The notes beneath the pieces were generated by a model, which ran no database searches, was not told the DNA's origin, and saw only the letters and a list, made by a program, of their open reading frames with translations. Of a stretch of 64,000 nucleotides of DNA, positions 1 through 11,884 are shown in pieces (position 1 is the stretch's first letter; each line of letters starts with the position of its first letter). The stretch lies in contig NC_030677.2 in the NCBI RefSeq assembly GCF_000004195.4, forward strand, positions 172,782,019-172,846,018, written 5' to 3'. The position numbers and the translations under genes were made by a program. This stretch comes from Xenopus tropicalis. Taxonomy: Eukaryota > Chordata > Amphibia > Anura > Pipidae.

Positions 1-1136
1 TCAGGTGAGTTTGCGGGTAGCACAGATCTCCCGTGGTTGACAAATCTCCCCATGTGCCATCACTTATGTCCAGCAAGGGGATCAGAAGCTTCTTCGGCTC
101 TTGCTTAAAGCTGGGTATACATAGTAAAATACACTCATTTGGCCATCTAAGGGGGCCTAAGGAGACCCATCAGGGGAGAACAGTATCAATGTGCAAACTC
201 TCCCACAAGACTCATTGTTTTTCTGCTACCATGTGTAAAGCACATTTTATATACTATAACATATATTGTAAACTATCAGACACAGAGAGTTACTGGGTCT
301 CCATTAGTATCACTGGATAGATGTGCTACAGGTTGGTCAACCATAGCAACTGTAAGCCTGTTATTGTTAGCTCTAGGGCTACTGCTCCAGTAAAAGTTTG
401 CCCACCAATATGTATAATATTTGATATATCACAATACACACACTACCAAATGTGCCTAAACTGTGTTTATTATTGGGTACATAAGCCGTTATTATTAACG
501 AGCATTTTTTACAAGCTAACATATTCGTCAGCGCTGTACAAAGAAGGCTATTCTATTGGGAGGGCTTTGCCAGTTAGAGCTTTTTTTTTGTCATAAATTG
601 TGCCATTATTTGTGACTACAAGCGTACTGGCTATGCTGTTTCCCTTGTTAATGCTTAAATCCTTCTCTGAGAGAAAGCAGATGGATTAAGTTGCCAGGGC
701 TGAGCTGACACTGTAAGTTGCTCTGCAGAAACCCGAAACTGATGACCCATGTGCCACAAGGACATATAGGCTGTTGGGTGGGAGAGTCTCGGATTTCCTT
801 TTAGGAAGCTGACTGGAGGGCGTATCTATTTTTCAAAAGTGTTTTCCTCTAGCTTCCCTAAAAAAAGTTATTGTAAACTGAGGGAACCAGCGAAGCAGCC
901 CCACTCTCAATATCTTCTCATATTCAAGGTCTGAGGGGTGACTTAGCACAGATCAAGGCAATATAAAGAATTGACCTTGATGCAGGCAGAATCCTCCTGA
1001 GATGTAAGGAATATATATATATATATGTAGCTGATATACATGAAGCCAAAGGTAAGTGTATCTGTTGGTAGCGGAGTACTTGGATTTTTAATAAATGCGC
1101 CAATTCTATGCTTTGGGGCGTGTTTATAACAGTGTG
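1..1136. other. MCC upstream intron, no gene seen
   Basis: I see no exon here. The stretch near 480-545, with agcgctgtacaaagaagg, resembles the start of a common frog interspersed repeat that also occurs near 14584 and 37262. There is a short (TA) run at 1011-1026. The small open frames have no recognisable similarity. Confidence 0.5.
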
Positions 1137-1480
1137 TTAATATTTTATGAAAAAATAAGATAGTTTAATGAAAATTACATAGCTTCCTATATACATATGC
1201 AGCTGCTATGTAGATACAAAGTGCTGGGCTCCTAGGTTCAATTCCAGCCAGAGCACTATCTGTAAGGATTTTGTATGCTCTCCCTGTAGTTGCATGGCTT
1301 TCCTCTGAGTACTCTGGTTTCCTCTTACAATCCAAAAACATACAGGGAATTGGCTGCTGATAAAACTGATGACTGATGGAATAGAGAATCTTAGACTGTA
1401 AGTTCCACAGGGGTAGAGACTGATGTGAATGATTAGGTGGTGCAGTGGAATAAGTGAGTGCTATATAAATGAAGACGAAT
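1137..1480 (+). repeat. SINE-like interspersed repeat
   Basis: The segment contains ggttcaattcc at about 1233-1243, which matches a polymerase III B-box, the cctctgagtactctggtttc block and the ctccaaaaacatac-like block shared by tRNA-derived and L2-tailed vertebrate SINEs, then tagactgtaagttcc and a terminal ctatataaatgaag. The order matches frog SINE copies remembered from Xenopus. The first 140 bp recur at 3671-3801. No A box of good quality was found, so the copy is probably old and inactive. Confidence 0.6.
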
Positions 1481-2508
1481 AAATGTCTGTACCCTCTTGC
1501 AATTTGTTTTTTCCACACAAATTAGACAGCATGGATTATATTCAGGAATATGAAAACATTTTGTGGGATCCGTGCTTCATTAATGCAGTTATAGAAAAAC
1601 ACATTACAATTCATCTTTATTCTCAAATATCTTGTTTTTCTCTAAGCAGAAGACAGCGAGCTGCCCCCATAACTGTTCCCTATGGGACCTGCCCTCAGAG
1701 CCCTCCAGGGCAATGAAAGCTCCTGCAGAGGAGCAGAGGTCACTGTTAGCTGATTGGGGAAAAAACATGAATCAAGATTTGTAATAATTTGTTATTGTTT
1801 TCTGTATCTGGAATTGTAGCCGGTTCAGACAAATGGTGCTGTCAGGCTGATTACATTATTATACTGGCGCATGTTCTGTTCTAGACAGGGCTATTTTAAT
1901 CAAATGCTACGTTTGTCCTTTTGCTGGTGATGAGTGTACCCTGGTGTTGTAGGTCCCTTAGCTGCAAAGTGGTTTAAATCTGCTCACAGATTGGCGTTGT
2001 GGAGTTAATTACACTCAGTTCCCCTCCCTTTCTTTCAGTGGCTGCGCTTTAAGTTAATCTCTATCCATCATTCTGCTCTGCCTTTTACTGCAGACGTTAT
2101 TGATCAGCCTACAAGTTACTGTGCTTGATCCAATTAATTGGTGTATCGCTCTAGAGCCACACTGGAGGGCTCATTTGCTTTAGGCAGCCCTATATTGTTT
2201 ACAGATCAAGTATATTATATGTTAAAATTTCACTGCATTAAAGGGTGACAAAGAATGATGACCCATAGCCTACAAACCCCTTGAGTAGTGTAGATTTTCA
2301 CATGGGGTAAACTTATTATCTGTTTTATTCACATATTTCCCATTTAGAACCTGTTGAAATAACATTGACTCAAGCAGGCTCTGGCTCATAATATTGGTAT
2401 GGAGGGCAGCATTATCTCATTGGCATTTTATGGGATGCTCTTCAGAAGTCAGTGTGCACTAAGGATATTCCTATTTAGAATTTATCAAGAAAGAATGATA
2501 TTATAGTA

Positions 2509-2836
2509 CAGGTATAGGACCTGTTATCCAGAATGCTCTGGACCAGGGGTATTCCGGATAAGGGGTCTTTCCGTAATTTAGATCTTCATACCTTAAATCT
2601 ACTAAGAAATCAATAAAACATTAATTAAACCCAATAGGATTATTTTACATCCAGTAAGGATTAATTAGATCTTAGTTGGGATCAAATACAAAGCACTGTT
2701 TTATTTTTACAGAGAAAAAGGAAATCAATTTTAAAAATCTGAATTATTTGATTAAAATGTGGTCTATGTGAGACAGGCTTTCTGTAATTCGGAGCTTTCT
2801 GGATATCGGGTTTCCGGATAAGGGATCCCATACCTG
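2509..2836. mobile_element. CAGGTATGGGA-type MITE, copy 1
   Basis: Terminal inverted repeats begin CAGGTATAGGACCTG on the left and end ...GATCCCATACCTG on the right, flanked by TA on both sides (2507-2508 and 2837-2838). The interior contains ttccggataagg and agttgggatcaaatac, which are shared with the copies at 5777, 13073, 15237, 52501 and 55049. It has no coding capacity. The TA duplication suggests mobilisation by a Tc1/mariner-type transposase, which is inference. Confidence 0.85.
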
Positions 2837-3670
2837 TACAATATATATATATTCCTTGGCTGTACAGCTATAGTTTGCTGCAGGGTTACTGCTCAGCAGG
2901 AGCTCTAGCAAGTTGAAAATACTGTACATAGCAGCACAAGTTATAAATGAGCACTTTTTAGCATCTAATAGATTTTATTTGACTATGAGACCTGCACTAC
3001 TTTGGTTTAAACAAACTACAGACTAAAATGGCTTGATTCAGAGTGATATCTGAAAAAAACATTTTCAATTTTACTAAAGTCTTGCTTAAATGTCTGATTT
3101 TTAAAAATCATTTAGGCTTACTTTATATATTTTGTAATCTAGCTGTACAGGGTGACTGTATTGGATATTTATCCCAGGGGTCACCATATGGAATTCAGAA
3201 AATCCCATGGAAGAAAAGCAGACAGCAATCTGAGACATGTGTTCTTAGGTAATTGCAAGTGATAAATAATGAATGGTGGAGAGAATAAATATCTTATTAA
3301 AGCTTTTGCCTCATTATTACTTATATAAACCTTTCGGTATGGAATTATACACAACCCTGGGGCTGCTTCAAGCTAGCAGAGCCTACCATTTGTTTTTCAA
3401 TTTTGGTAATTAGTAGCATTAATTATACATTTTTCGAGGTTTAATTTATATGACATAGTTTCACAGTTCTTAGGCATGGTCTGCCAAATCGAACTGAACA
3501 GTAGAATTTAGGCCATACATGTGTAATGCCCCTTTGTATGGCCTCAGAGCCTGTCAGAGTACAATACAGGTCGACTTGTGTATGGCCACCTTTAGAAGGA
3601 GTTGTAGAAATCCAAAAAATAGGAAAAAAGCTTCAGCAGGTTTGCTGCAAAACATTTATTGTGGGTAGTG

Positions 3671-3801
3671 GTAACATTTTATAAAAAAATAAGATAGTTT
3701 AATGAAAATTACATATCTTCCTATATACATATGTAGATACAAAGTGCTGGGCTCCTAGGTTCAGTTCCACCCAGAGCACTATCTGTAAGGATTTTGTTTA
3801 C
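3671..3801 (+). repeat. Partial duplicate of 1137-1280
   Basis: About 130 bp repeat the left part of the repeat at 1137, including gaaaattacatatcttcc and aagtgctgggctcctagg, with a short deletion (gcagctgct missing) and scattered substitutions. After ggattttgtt the two copies diverge. Shared sequence includes the A-rich flank left of the SINE core, so it is either a longer repeat family or a local duplication. Confidence 0.7.
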
Positions 3802-4860
3802 TCTAGGTAGGCTAATTTGTCTGGACAGAAATTTTCTGTTGATGCTTCCCATTAGTTTGTTTGGGAGGTATGAACAAACCTGGAAATGATAGAGGCCCAT
3901 GGATACAAGTGAAAACTGCTATACAAGAGGAAGTGGGCCTTACCTGCCAGAATGAACAGGACTGTGGTGTATGGTCATATGCATAGATACTTTAATTGCC
4001 CAATATCAAACCATTCAGTTCACAACTCAATCAGTCAACCAAGGTCTGCCAACCGTATTGTCAGTGTTTTATATGAAAGTGCAGTAAGTGGCAGTAAGTG
4101 CCCTAGTGAGCTCTAATGAGTAGGTGATGCAAGCAAAAAGACTGTTGACTGAATTAGCAATTTATTTCCATGCATTATGGCAAAGTTAGGTTCATGACTA
4201 GGTATCAAACAGCAGCCATATGGTGGTGCATCATTACCACACATGAATGATTGCGTGTCAGAGAGTTGCTGGTTTGCAAGAGGCCGATGTGATAAGTAAC
4301 ACACTCCTACAAGAACTGTGGATTTTAACAAAATGTAATTTAAAAAAATAATTGGGCTTAATTGATTTGATCTGCACCAAATGGCTGAACAAGTGGGTCT
4401 CTGCATTTCCAGACTGGCCAGTGACCTGAATCACATGGTAAAAACTGGGTCTCCAGTCACCAGTCTCCAGTGTGTATGTGTCTGGATTTCTTGTAAAGTC
4501 TAAATGCTTAACCTTGAATCAGCACAAAAATATCTTGTAAAAAGTACTGATTGCAATCAGATATTGTAGTATAGCTGATAAGTAAGTCATTAGTAATTCA
4601 TATTATCTGGATATTTGCTTTAAGATTTACTGCAATGAAGCACACATTGTTAAGGTAACCATAAAACTATTCATTACAATGTATTGCTCTTGTTTAACAC
4701 ATAGCTGACTATACTGTAAATTTAAATCCATAGATTTTTATCTTCATTTTATTGTCCTATAAATGTTAACTGTATTGGATATTCCTGGTAGTACAAAGGA
4801 GCAGTTGACAGATACAATAATATGTTTAACCAATATGTTTTGTCTAACAAATCTAGTTAA

Positions 4861-5269
4861 AGGAACAGTAACATCAAAAAATTAAAGTGTTTTAAAGTAA
4901 TTAAAATATAATGTGCTGTTGCTCTGCAAAAAATACTGGTGTTTTTGCTACAGGAAAGCTACTATATAAATAAGCTGCTGGGCAGCCATGGGGGCAGCCA
5001 TTCAAGCTGGAAAAAAGGAGAAAAGGCACAGGTTACATATCAGATTACTAGTAGATAAGCCCCATATAATGGGGGTTTATCTGTTATCTGCTAAGTAACC
5101 TGTGCCTTTTCTCCTTTGAATGGCTGCCCCCATGGCTACATAGCAGCTTATTTATATAAACTATAGTAGTCTTTCTGAGGCAAACACACCAGTTGTAGCA
5201 ATGCAGGGCAACAGTACATTATATTGTAATTACTTTTATACACTTTCATTGTTTGGTGTTACTGTTCCT
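4861..5269. mobile_element. T2/Kolobok-like foldback MITE
   Basis: Ends are AGGAACAGTAACATCA and the inverted TGGTGTTACTGTTCCT, flanked by TTAA on both sides (4857-4860 and 5270-5273). The whole 409 bp folds back on itself: left arm agctgctgggcagccat, tgggggcagccattcaa and ggaGAAAAGGCACAGGTTA are mirrored at 5090-5155. TTAAAGG termini with a TTAA target are the signature of T2-type MITEs in Xenopus. A fragment of the same family lies at 30573-30717. Confidence 0.9.
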
Positions 5270-5776
5270 TTAACATGAATAATTAAAAAATAAAAGATTG
5301 TTTTATATTTCCGCAGCAACTTAGCAACATTTTCTTTTGTGATTAAACTGTAATAGAAAGTCTGGTTGTTATTTTCAGAAAGTTTTCTATGGTAACTGAC
5401 ACTTGACATCTTAGCTGAGCATTTAGCAATGATTTTGCTTCCCGAATCCAGTAAATTTTAAATCTTGTAAGAAGTGCTGGGACTTGGTGGAGCCCAGAAT
5501 GTAATTCTTGAGATTGACGTCCAATACATATCCATAGTGGCAAACAAAATCATTTAAGGGTAACTGTCATCATGATAAGAAAGTAAATATTTGAAAAATC
5601 TTTATTTTTATTTTTGGATTTATTTTTAATCAGTCTTCCAGTCAGACTATTAAAGTTTCATGTTAATGTAGAAATTATTCATTGTGTGTGTTTGTAAAGC
5701 TTCAATCTGCATTATTGTTAGCCAGCAAACAATCACAGTGAAACGTGGCACGTTTTCTGTGTTTGTAAGACTTGTA

Positions 5777-6102
5777 CAGGTATGGGACCTGCTATCCAAA
5801 ATGCTTGGGACTTGGGGTTTTCCGGATAAGGGATCTTTCCGTAATTTGGATCTCCTTAACTTAAATCTGCTAGAAATCATTTAAATATTGAATAACCCCA
5901 ATAGGATTGTTTTGGCTCCAATAAGGATTAATTATATCTTAGTTGGGATCTAGTACAAGGTACTGTTTTATTATTACAGAGAAAAAGGAAAAAAAAAATT
6001 ACATTAGAATTATTTGCTTATAATGGAGTCTATGGGAGATGGCTGTTCCGAAATTTGGAACTTTCTGGATAACGAGTTTCTGGATAAGGGATCCCATACC
6101 TG
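5777..6102. mobile_element. CAGGTATGGGA-type MITE, copy 2
   Basis: It is bounded by CAGGTATGGGACCTG and GGATCCCATACCTG with TA on both sides. It is full length at 326 bp and shares the interior of copy 1, including ccaataaggattaatta and gatctagtacaaggtact. The two overlapping open frames inside it are non-functional. Confidence 0.88.
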
Positions 6103-8935
6103 TATATGTGCAATTTTCCTTCCTGATCAATAGCATTCATTTTAAAGGTGCTTAGTGATGGTTTGTATATCTCATTTGCGACGTATTAATTCTATGACAG
6201 AATTGATTATGTGGCCACAAAGCAACATGTATATTCTCTTCTCAGTTCTAGTGCTGATGCCATATTTACGATTGCCGTTTTGCTTAAGGATATACACACA
6301 GATTTTGTTACTTGCTGGTACATGCTGCCTGTAACCTGTCTTCTAACTACATAGCTGATATGTTGTATGTAAATAGATCAGTCACTACTGAACATCAAAG
6401 CTTTGTTGCCTAAATATGATTATATGAAGGTAACAAACATAAATGAGGTAGTAATTATTATTGGTTAGAAAATGCTGGGTAGTTGTATAGAGAAAATACC
6501 ATAGCTATGTTTAATAGGCAAGGGGATTTAAAGCAGCAGGTGTATGTGTACCTGTTGGACCGCCTTTGACTTACACAAAAAAATGGGTTGTGGGAGCAGT
6601 GTAATGCCAAATAAATTAAATTAAAGTACAATGGAAGGGCAACTGATCTGGTCAAATTTATCACAAATTTAGTTGTTTTTTGAATAACACAATTATGATT
6701 TTTGCATTGACAATTAACCACACTACTTCAAGAAAAATTCCATATGGTGGTCCTAACTATTTACCTCCGGTCATAGTTTTCAACTCCCTAAGACACATAT
6801 CCAGCAGGTGTGCAGACATGCCCCCACTATATTTGTAATATGTAGCCCTCTTCAAAAGTTTTTTTTCTCATTTCAGAATGTGTGATAGAGCTCCAAAACA
6901 GTATGGCACTAATAGTGACCAAGGATTTATTTGGGCAAGAAGCCATAGATTACATACCCATCTGCCCTACAGGCACTGCTTGTGACTTGGAAGCATGGAG
7001 ATCCCATCCTCAAATCTGTATTCCAAATGTCCTATTAGAACTTGCAACTTTTGCTTCTCAAGTTGGGTGTTGCCCATTAATTACTGATCTCTGTGTCCAA
7101 TGTAGAGGGTGAACAAATAGTTCACCACAGTTTACAAAAATAAACTCTTAATATCCTATGAAAGTGATTAGAGCTGTGGGGTTTTTCTCTTGTCACCTGT
7201 CTAATCACCCTTTGTTAAAATGAACCTTGAATTAATAACCTGGTTAGTGCCATCCAAAAATAAACAAAAAATTGTTCCTTAATTCTATTACCTCTGGAAA
7301 AAAACTTGCTACACCTATTTTTAGAAAATAGTTTCAGCCATCTCATCCTTGAAAATGATCACATTTGGTTGTTGAACCGTCAGATTGTTTGCTTTGGATG
7401 TACAATCTTTAGTATCATGTAGCTTAGACCCTAAACACTGAGGCTAATATATTAGCACAGGTGCTGAGTTGCACGGGTGCATGTCTGTACTGATACATGC
7501 TCCATTGATCTCAACAGGGAATATTTCAAAGGGCCAAACTGAGTTGGGCTTTTTATATGGCTCTTTAAAATAAATATTCTGTTCTGCCTGCAATATAAAC
7601 ATAAAATTTTAAATGCCTCCACATTTTCTTAAAACATTTTTTTAATTGTGAAAATGGGTAAATAATAGTGTCCATGTTACATCTGGGCTTATGCCGTATA
7701 GTAGTTGACAATATGGATTATATTATATATTGATTATATATCTGTATATTAATTCATTGTCTTATTCGTAGTACTAAAGTGTGCATAATGCAAATGAATG
7801 GTTTATGCTGTCTGCACTGTGTGTTCTTCCAGTTAACCAGTTCATTCATGCTGTGTGGATTTGCTCATTTATACATGGGCCATAACCAGTTCATATTTAT
7901 TTAAAGTGAGCAGATGGCATAGTACATGTGCAGGTGTTCACTGTTCTCTCTCTGCTTTACTGGAGCTGCTAAGTAGGTCAGTTTAAAGCATGGCAAATGC
8001 AGCTGACATCCCATTATGATCAGATAGTGATCTCTGAATCTAGTTTTCAGTGATGTACAGAATATGGTGTGTGTGTGGCATCTAACCAGCCTTCCCTATG
8101 ACACAGTGGCCTTTTGCCCTCTGTAGGCACTCTGTACTCTCAAACCCCCATCCCTCTTTTTCCAGCAGAGGGTAAAGTTTTCCTTGTCAGTGTGAGCTGT
8201 GAGAGCTTTGGGAAAAGCACAGCCAGTGACATAACAGCAGGATTGATAGCCGGCTGCTACAAAATGCGAAGCAAATTCCAATAGACATGCTCACCATGTG
8301 AAACTGATAATCAACGCAGTGTTCATTGGTGGTTTACAGGGATAATCACCAAAATTCAATATTAAATGATTGCCTACAAGTCTCACACTGTTTAGAAATT
8401 ATGGGATAGTATTTAGCATGTCCAGTATCTGTCGTTATAATTGAATTCCTAGGGAGACAAAACGATCAAAATGCCAGGATATTGCTGCTCTATATGTTGA
8501 CGGACATCAGCCGAGGGTCCCAAGCTATTTTTGCTGCTTCCTGTTGCCAGTGAGCAACTCGGGACCCATTATTGTTGCCATAAATGTCCACTGGTGTGTT
8601 TCCAGAAGAACAATCTCTAGCTACTTAAGATGCTTCCCTTGTCACTCATGGGAAGTATTTTGTTGCAGTATCATAGAGAGTTAATTTCTGCCACTTTATT
8701 GATTATCACATTTTTATTTTACAGATTTCTTTGTTAGAAACTATTGAAACAATTCATAGCAAATCCTTGATCTGTCTTCTTCTTTCTCTCGGAACTCCTG
8801 TAGATTGTAAGCTTTTGCGGGCAGGGCCCTCTGTATACCCTTGTTTGTTAAACTTTTCAAAATAAAATATATGGGCCCACAGCCTTTAAAAAATTAAGAG
8901 CTACAACTTGATCTCTAGGACTTACTAGAGTCTAT
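6103..8935. other. MCC upstream intron, no gene seen
   Basis: There is no supported exon or complete transposon. Near 8800-8840 a short relic with gtagattgtaagc and gcagggccctctg matches a widespread vertebrate repeat 3' part. The 76-codon frame at 6882-7112 has no recognisable similarity or splice context. Confidence 0.5.
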
Positions 8936-9460
8936 GAGACACATTTACTAATCCACGAATCCGAAAAATTCGGATTGGAAACGAACATTTTGCGACTTTT
9001 TCGTATTTTTTGCGATTTTTTTTGTCGCCGTTACGACTTTTTCGTAAATTGTCGCGAGTTTTTCGTAGCCGTTATGACTTGCGCGAATTGTCGCGACTTT
9101 TTCGTAGCCGCTACGATTTGCTTGTATATTGTCGCAACTTTTTCGTATTGAGCGCTCGTAAACGGTGGGCAAACCTTTCAGACTGCATGATTTTGGAAGC
9201 TTCCCATAGGACTCAATAGCACTCTGCAGCTCCAACCTGGCCCAAGGAAAGTCACGATACTGAAGCTTGAATGAATCCGAAACTTTCGTACTCGGCGCGA
9301 CGGCTACGAAAAAGTCACGACAATTTGCGCAAGTCGTAACACTAAGAAAAAGTCGCAACAATTTACGAAAAAATTGCAAAATACCGATCATTATGAAAAA
9401 AACGCATTCGGACGCTTTTCGGACGCTTTTCGGACGTTCATGGATTAGTAAATGTGCCCC
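8936..9460. mobile_element. Harbinger-like palindromic MITE, family A copy 1
   Basis: Termini are GAGACACATTTACTAATC and GATTAGTAAATGTGCCCC (inverted, imperfect at the left first bases), flanked by TAT on both sides (8933-8935, 9461-9463). The interior is rich in CpG and in units like tacgaaaaagtcgcgac, arranged as a long inverted repeat around a non-palindromic core at about 9177-9290 that contains tgcagctccaacctggccca. That core recurs at 18155-18250 and 51210-51310. The 3-bp duplication and G-rich ends point to PIF/Harbinger. The long minus-strand frame across it is an artefact of the low-stop composition. Confidence 0.85.
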
Positions 9461-9463
9461 TAT

Positions 9464-10716
9464 GAGTTTACCTTTTATGTGTATATTGTAATAATGATTG
9501 CCAGGGTCTCTAAAACCTGTTGGCTGCAAAATGCAGATATAAGGATAAGCTTTTAGAAAATTAAGAATGGTTCACCTTTCTTATTTAGCTCTCTAGTGTA
9601 CCATAAATATGCTTCCTAAAAGTAGATGATTGCTACTGTAAGTCCTATACTGTATGTGAAAAATATCCTATAAAACCCATGTTCATATTATTGCCTGTTA
9701 CACTGTTCAGGGGGGCCTTAAAGGTATATCTTGGACTGATGACCAGTAGATTACAGCACCTATTATTGCCCATAAACAGCTTCTTTCTGGGAACATTCTG
9801 TTGAGATTAACAGTAGCTTTAGAACGGAGTGTCATTCATTTAGGAACAATGCCTGTTTTCTCTTGTGCAGTGCAATGAAGTCACACTTAATGAATGGCAA
9901 ATATTGTTGGTAATAGTTTCAGTGAAGTTGGTTGCATGTTGGTCTGGGCACCTCTGCATTAATATTTACTAAGTACTTTGTAAGAACATTTACAGCATTC
10001 TTTTAGATCGCATTTAATTCAGTTTAGTATTGTGCCTTTTCCAATGCTCTAGCCAGTAAATAATGCTCCAAGCTATTCATGGTGTGGGACATTTCCTCTT
10101 TGGGTTGGATGTGTGCTGCAGTCATTTGCAGCTTGTAGGCCTAAATAAACTCCTGCACTCTCTGGGGAATGTACACCTACCCATTTATCTCCATGAAGGT
10201 CTTGCATGACAGAAGATATTCCCACATGGCTAGATGGGGTTAGCCAAATGGTGGTGATACTTTTTTCTGACTTGAATTGGCCATTGTCAGAGTGAAGATT
10301 TGTTATCAGATTAGTCTCTGTGGAAAACTACATGACTGAATGTGTGAGCTGCTGAAGTGACCTAGAAAAGTAAAAGTAAAACCATTGCTGAGAACTGATA
10401 TCAGCCAAACAAAAAAGTTCGATTCACTGTTTCAAAGCATTGCATTGGGTGGTTTGTGAGGCATTTTAGTTTACGTAAAAACTAGTAATAACTAAAATAT
10501 TATAAATCACGCTAACGGTGCATGTTCACTTTTTTGGCCATGCTAAGCCCCCAGTCTTGAAATTAAGTTTAGCATATGTTTGTTTATACTCACAGACTTT
10601 CTCTTTTAGATAATTTAAATTTCCCCTGAATCAAAATGTCCTTATTTCTCATACAGTCCTAACATACTGTTAGTGAGCCTTATGCTGTAATTATGCTGCT
10701 TACCAGTCAGTGACTC
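9464..10716. other. Intron between two Harbinger-like MITEs, nothing seen
   Basis: I find no exon, clear repeat or regulatory motif in this stretch. Confidence 0.4.
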
Positions 10717-10719
10717 TTA

Positions 10720-11158
10720 GGGGCTGATTTACTTACCCACGAACGGGTCGAATGGAGTCCGATTGCGTTTTTTTCGTAATGATCGGTACTTTGCGATTTT
10801 TTCGGATTCTTTACGAATTTTTCGGATCCAATACGATTTTTGCGTAAAAACGCGAGTTTTCCTATCCATTACGAAAGTTGCGTAAAAAGTTGCGCATTTT
10901 GCGTAGCGTTAAAACTTACGCGAAAAATGCGCAACTTTTCGCGTAAGTTTTAACGCTACGCAAAATGCGCAACTTTTTACGCAACTTTCGTAATGGATAC
11001 GAAAAACTCGCGTTTTTACGCAAAAATCGTATTGGTAACGAAAAATTCGTACAGAATCCGAAAAAATTGCAAAACATACGAAAAAGTCGCAAAATATTCG
11101 TTTTCAAGTCGGAACTTTTCCAATTCGGGTCGGATTCGTGGGTTAGTAAATCAGCCCC
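10720..11158. mobile_element. Harbinger-like palindromic MITE, family B
   Basis: Termini are GGGGCTGATTTACTTACC and GGTTAGTAAATCAGCCCC, flanked by TTA on both sides (10717-10719 and 11159-11161). Practically the entire 439 bp is a palindrome: the left arm tgcgcattttgcgtagcgtt mirrors the right arm at about 10950-10972, with a short spacer near 10923-10939. It is CpG-rich like family A but lacks the core with ctgcagctccaacc. No coding capacity. Confidence 0.88.
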
Positions 11159-11477
11159 TTAGTATGATAAAGCCCATAGATAAAAGCTTTGAGTCCTTCT
11201 AAATCCATGTTACTCCAACCATTGAACCCTATCTTTAAGGACATTTAGCATATCGAAATGCAACAGTGAGCCCAGGCAGTACATGATTTGTAGAAAACCC
11301 CGTGTGCACTGAATGTGCACAGAAGCATTCAAGACAGTGTTGTGCTTTCTTTACCAGACCCTGAAGCAGTACTGTTCATGCATGTAAAAAGATTGCTTAA
11401 GTCTGGGTACCAATAGCAGCAGTGGTCAGGGGTTAAGCTGACCATGTTCTCTCTAACGATAGCCATCAGCAGAATTG

Positions 11478-11695
11478 AATCTACACTGTAGATTGTAAGC
11501 TTTACAGAACAGGGGCCTTCTTCATCTCTTACTACTTGGCACTTAATCTCTGTATACAAACTAAATAGTTTATGTATGTGAGCGTATAGATAGGTCAGTA
11601 TAGGTTTATGGGTGCTGGGTTCACTTAAAAGGGTTGAACTTGATGGACTCTGGTCTTTTTTCATCCCAATTTAACTATGTAACTATTTATAATTA
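11478..11695 (+). repeat. CR1-like 3' end fragment
   Basis: The sequence gggttgaacttgatggac followed by ctggtcttttttcatccc and taactatgtaactat matches the 3' terminus and short tandem tail of CR1 LINEs, closely like the end of the element at 20380-20443. The upstream part with gtagattgtaagc may belong to the same or another old repeat. Confidence 0.7.
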
Positions 11696-11717
11696 TTTGT
11701 GATAATTGTTGTCCTCC

Positions 11718-11884
11718 CTGTTTATAGTAAAATTGTACATCTTTGCTTATCATAGTAATGCTAGATAAATACAGTTATAAAGTCACACAATTAATGGGGG
11801 CTGTTTATAGTAAAATTGTACATCTTTGCTTATCATAGTAATGCTAGATAAATACAGTTATAAAGTACACAATTAATGGGGGCA
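11718..11884 (+). repeat. 83-bp tandem duplication
   Basis: Two adjacent copies of an 83-bp unit start with ctgtttatagtaaaattg and end with acacaattaatgggggc. They differ by about one base (agtcacac versus agtacac), so the duplication is recent. The unit has no coding content. Confidence 0.92.

Noticed and set aside
1137..1480. tRNA gene
   Set aside because: Only a B-box-like word is present; no cloverleaf can be drawn. It fits a SINE.
8948..9529. 193-codon minus-strand open frame
   Set aside because: It lies across a palindromic MITE whose aaaaagtcgcg-type composition lacks stops in several frames; similar frames occur in the sister copies in both orientations.
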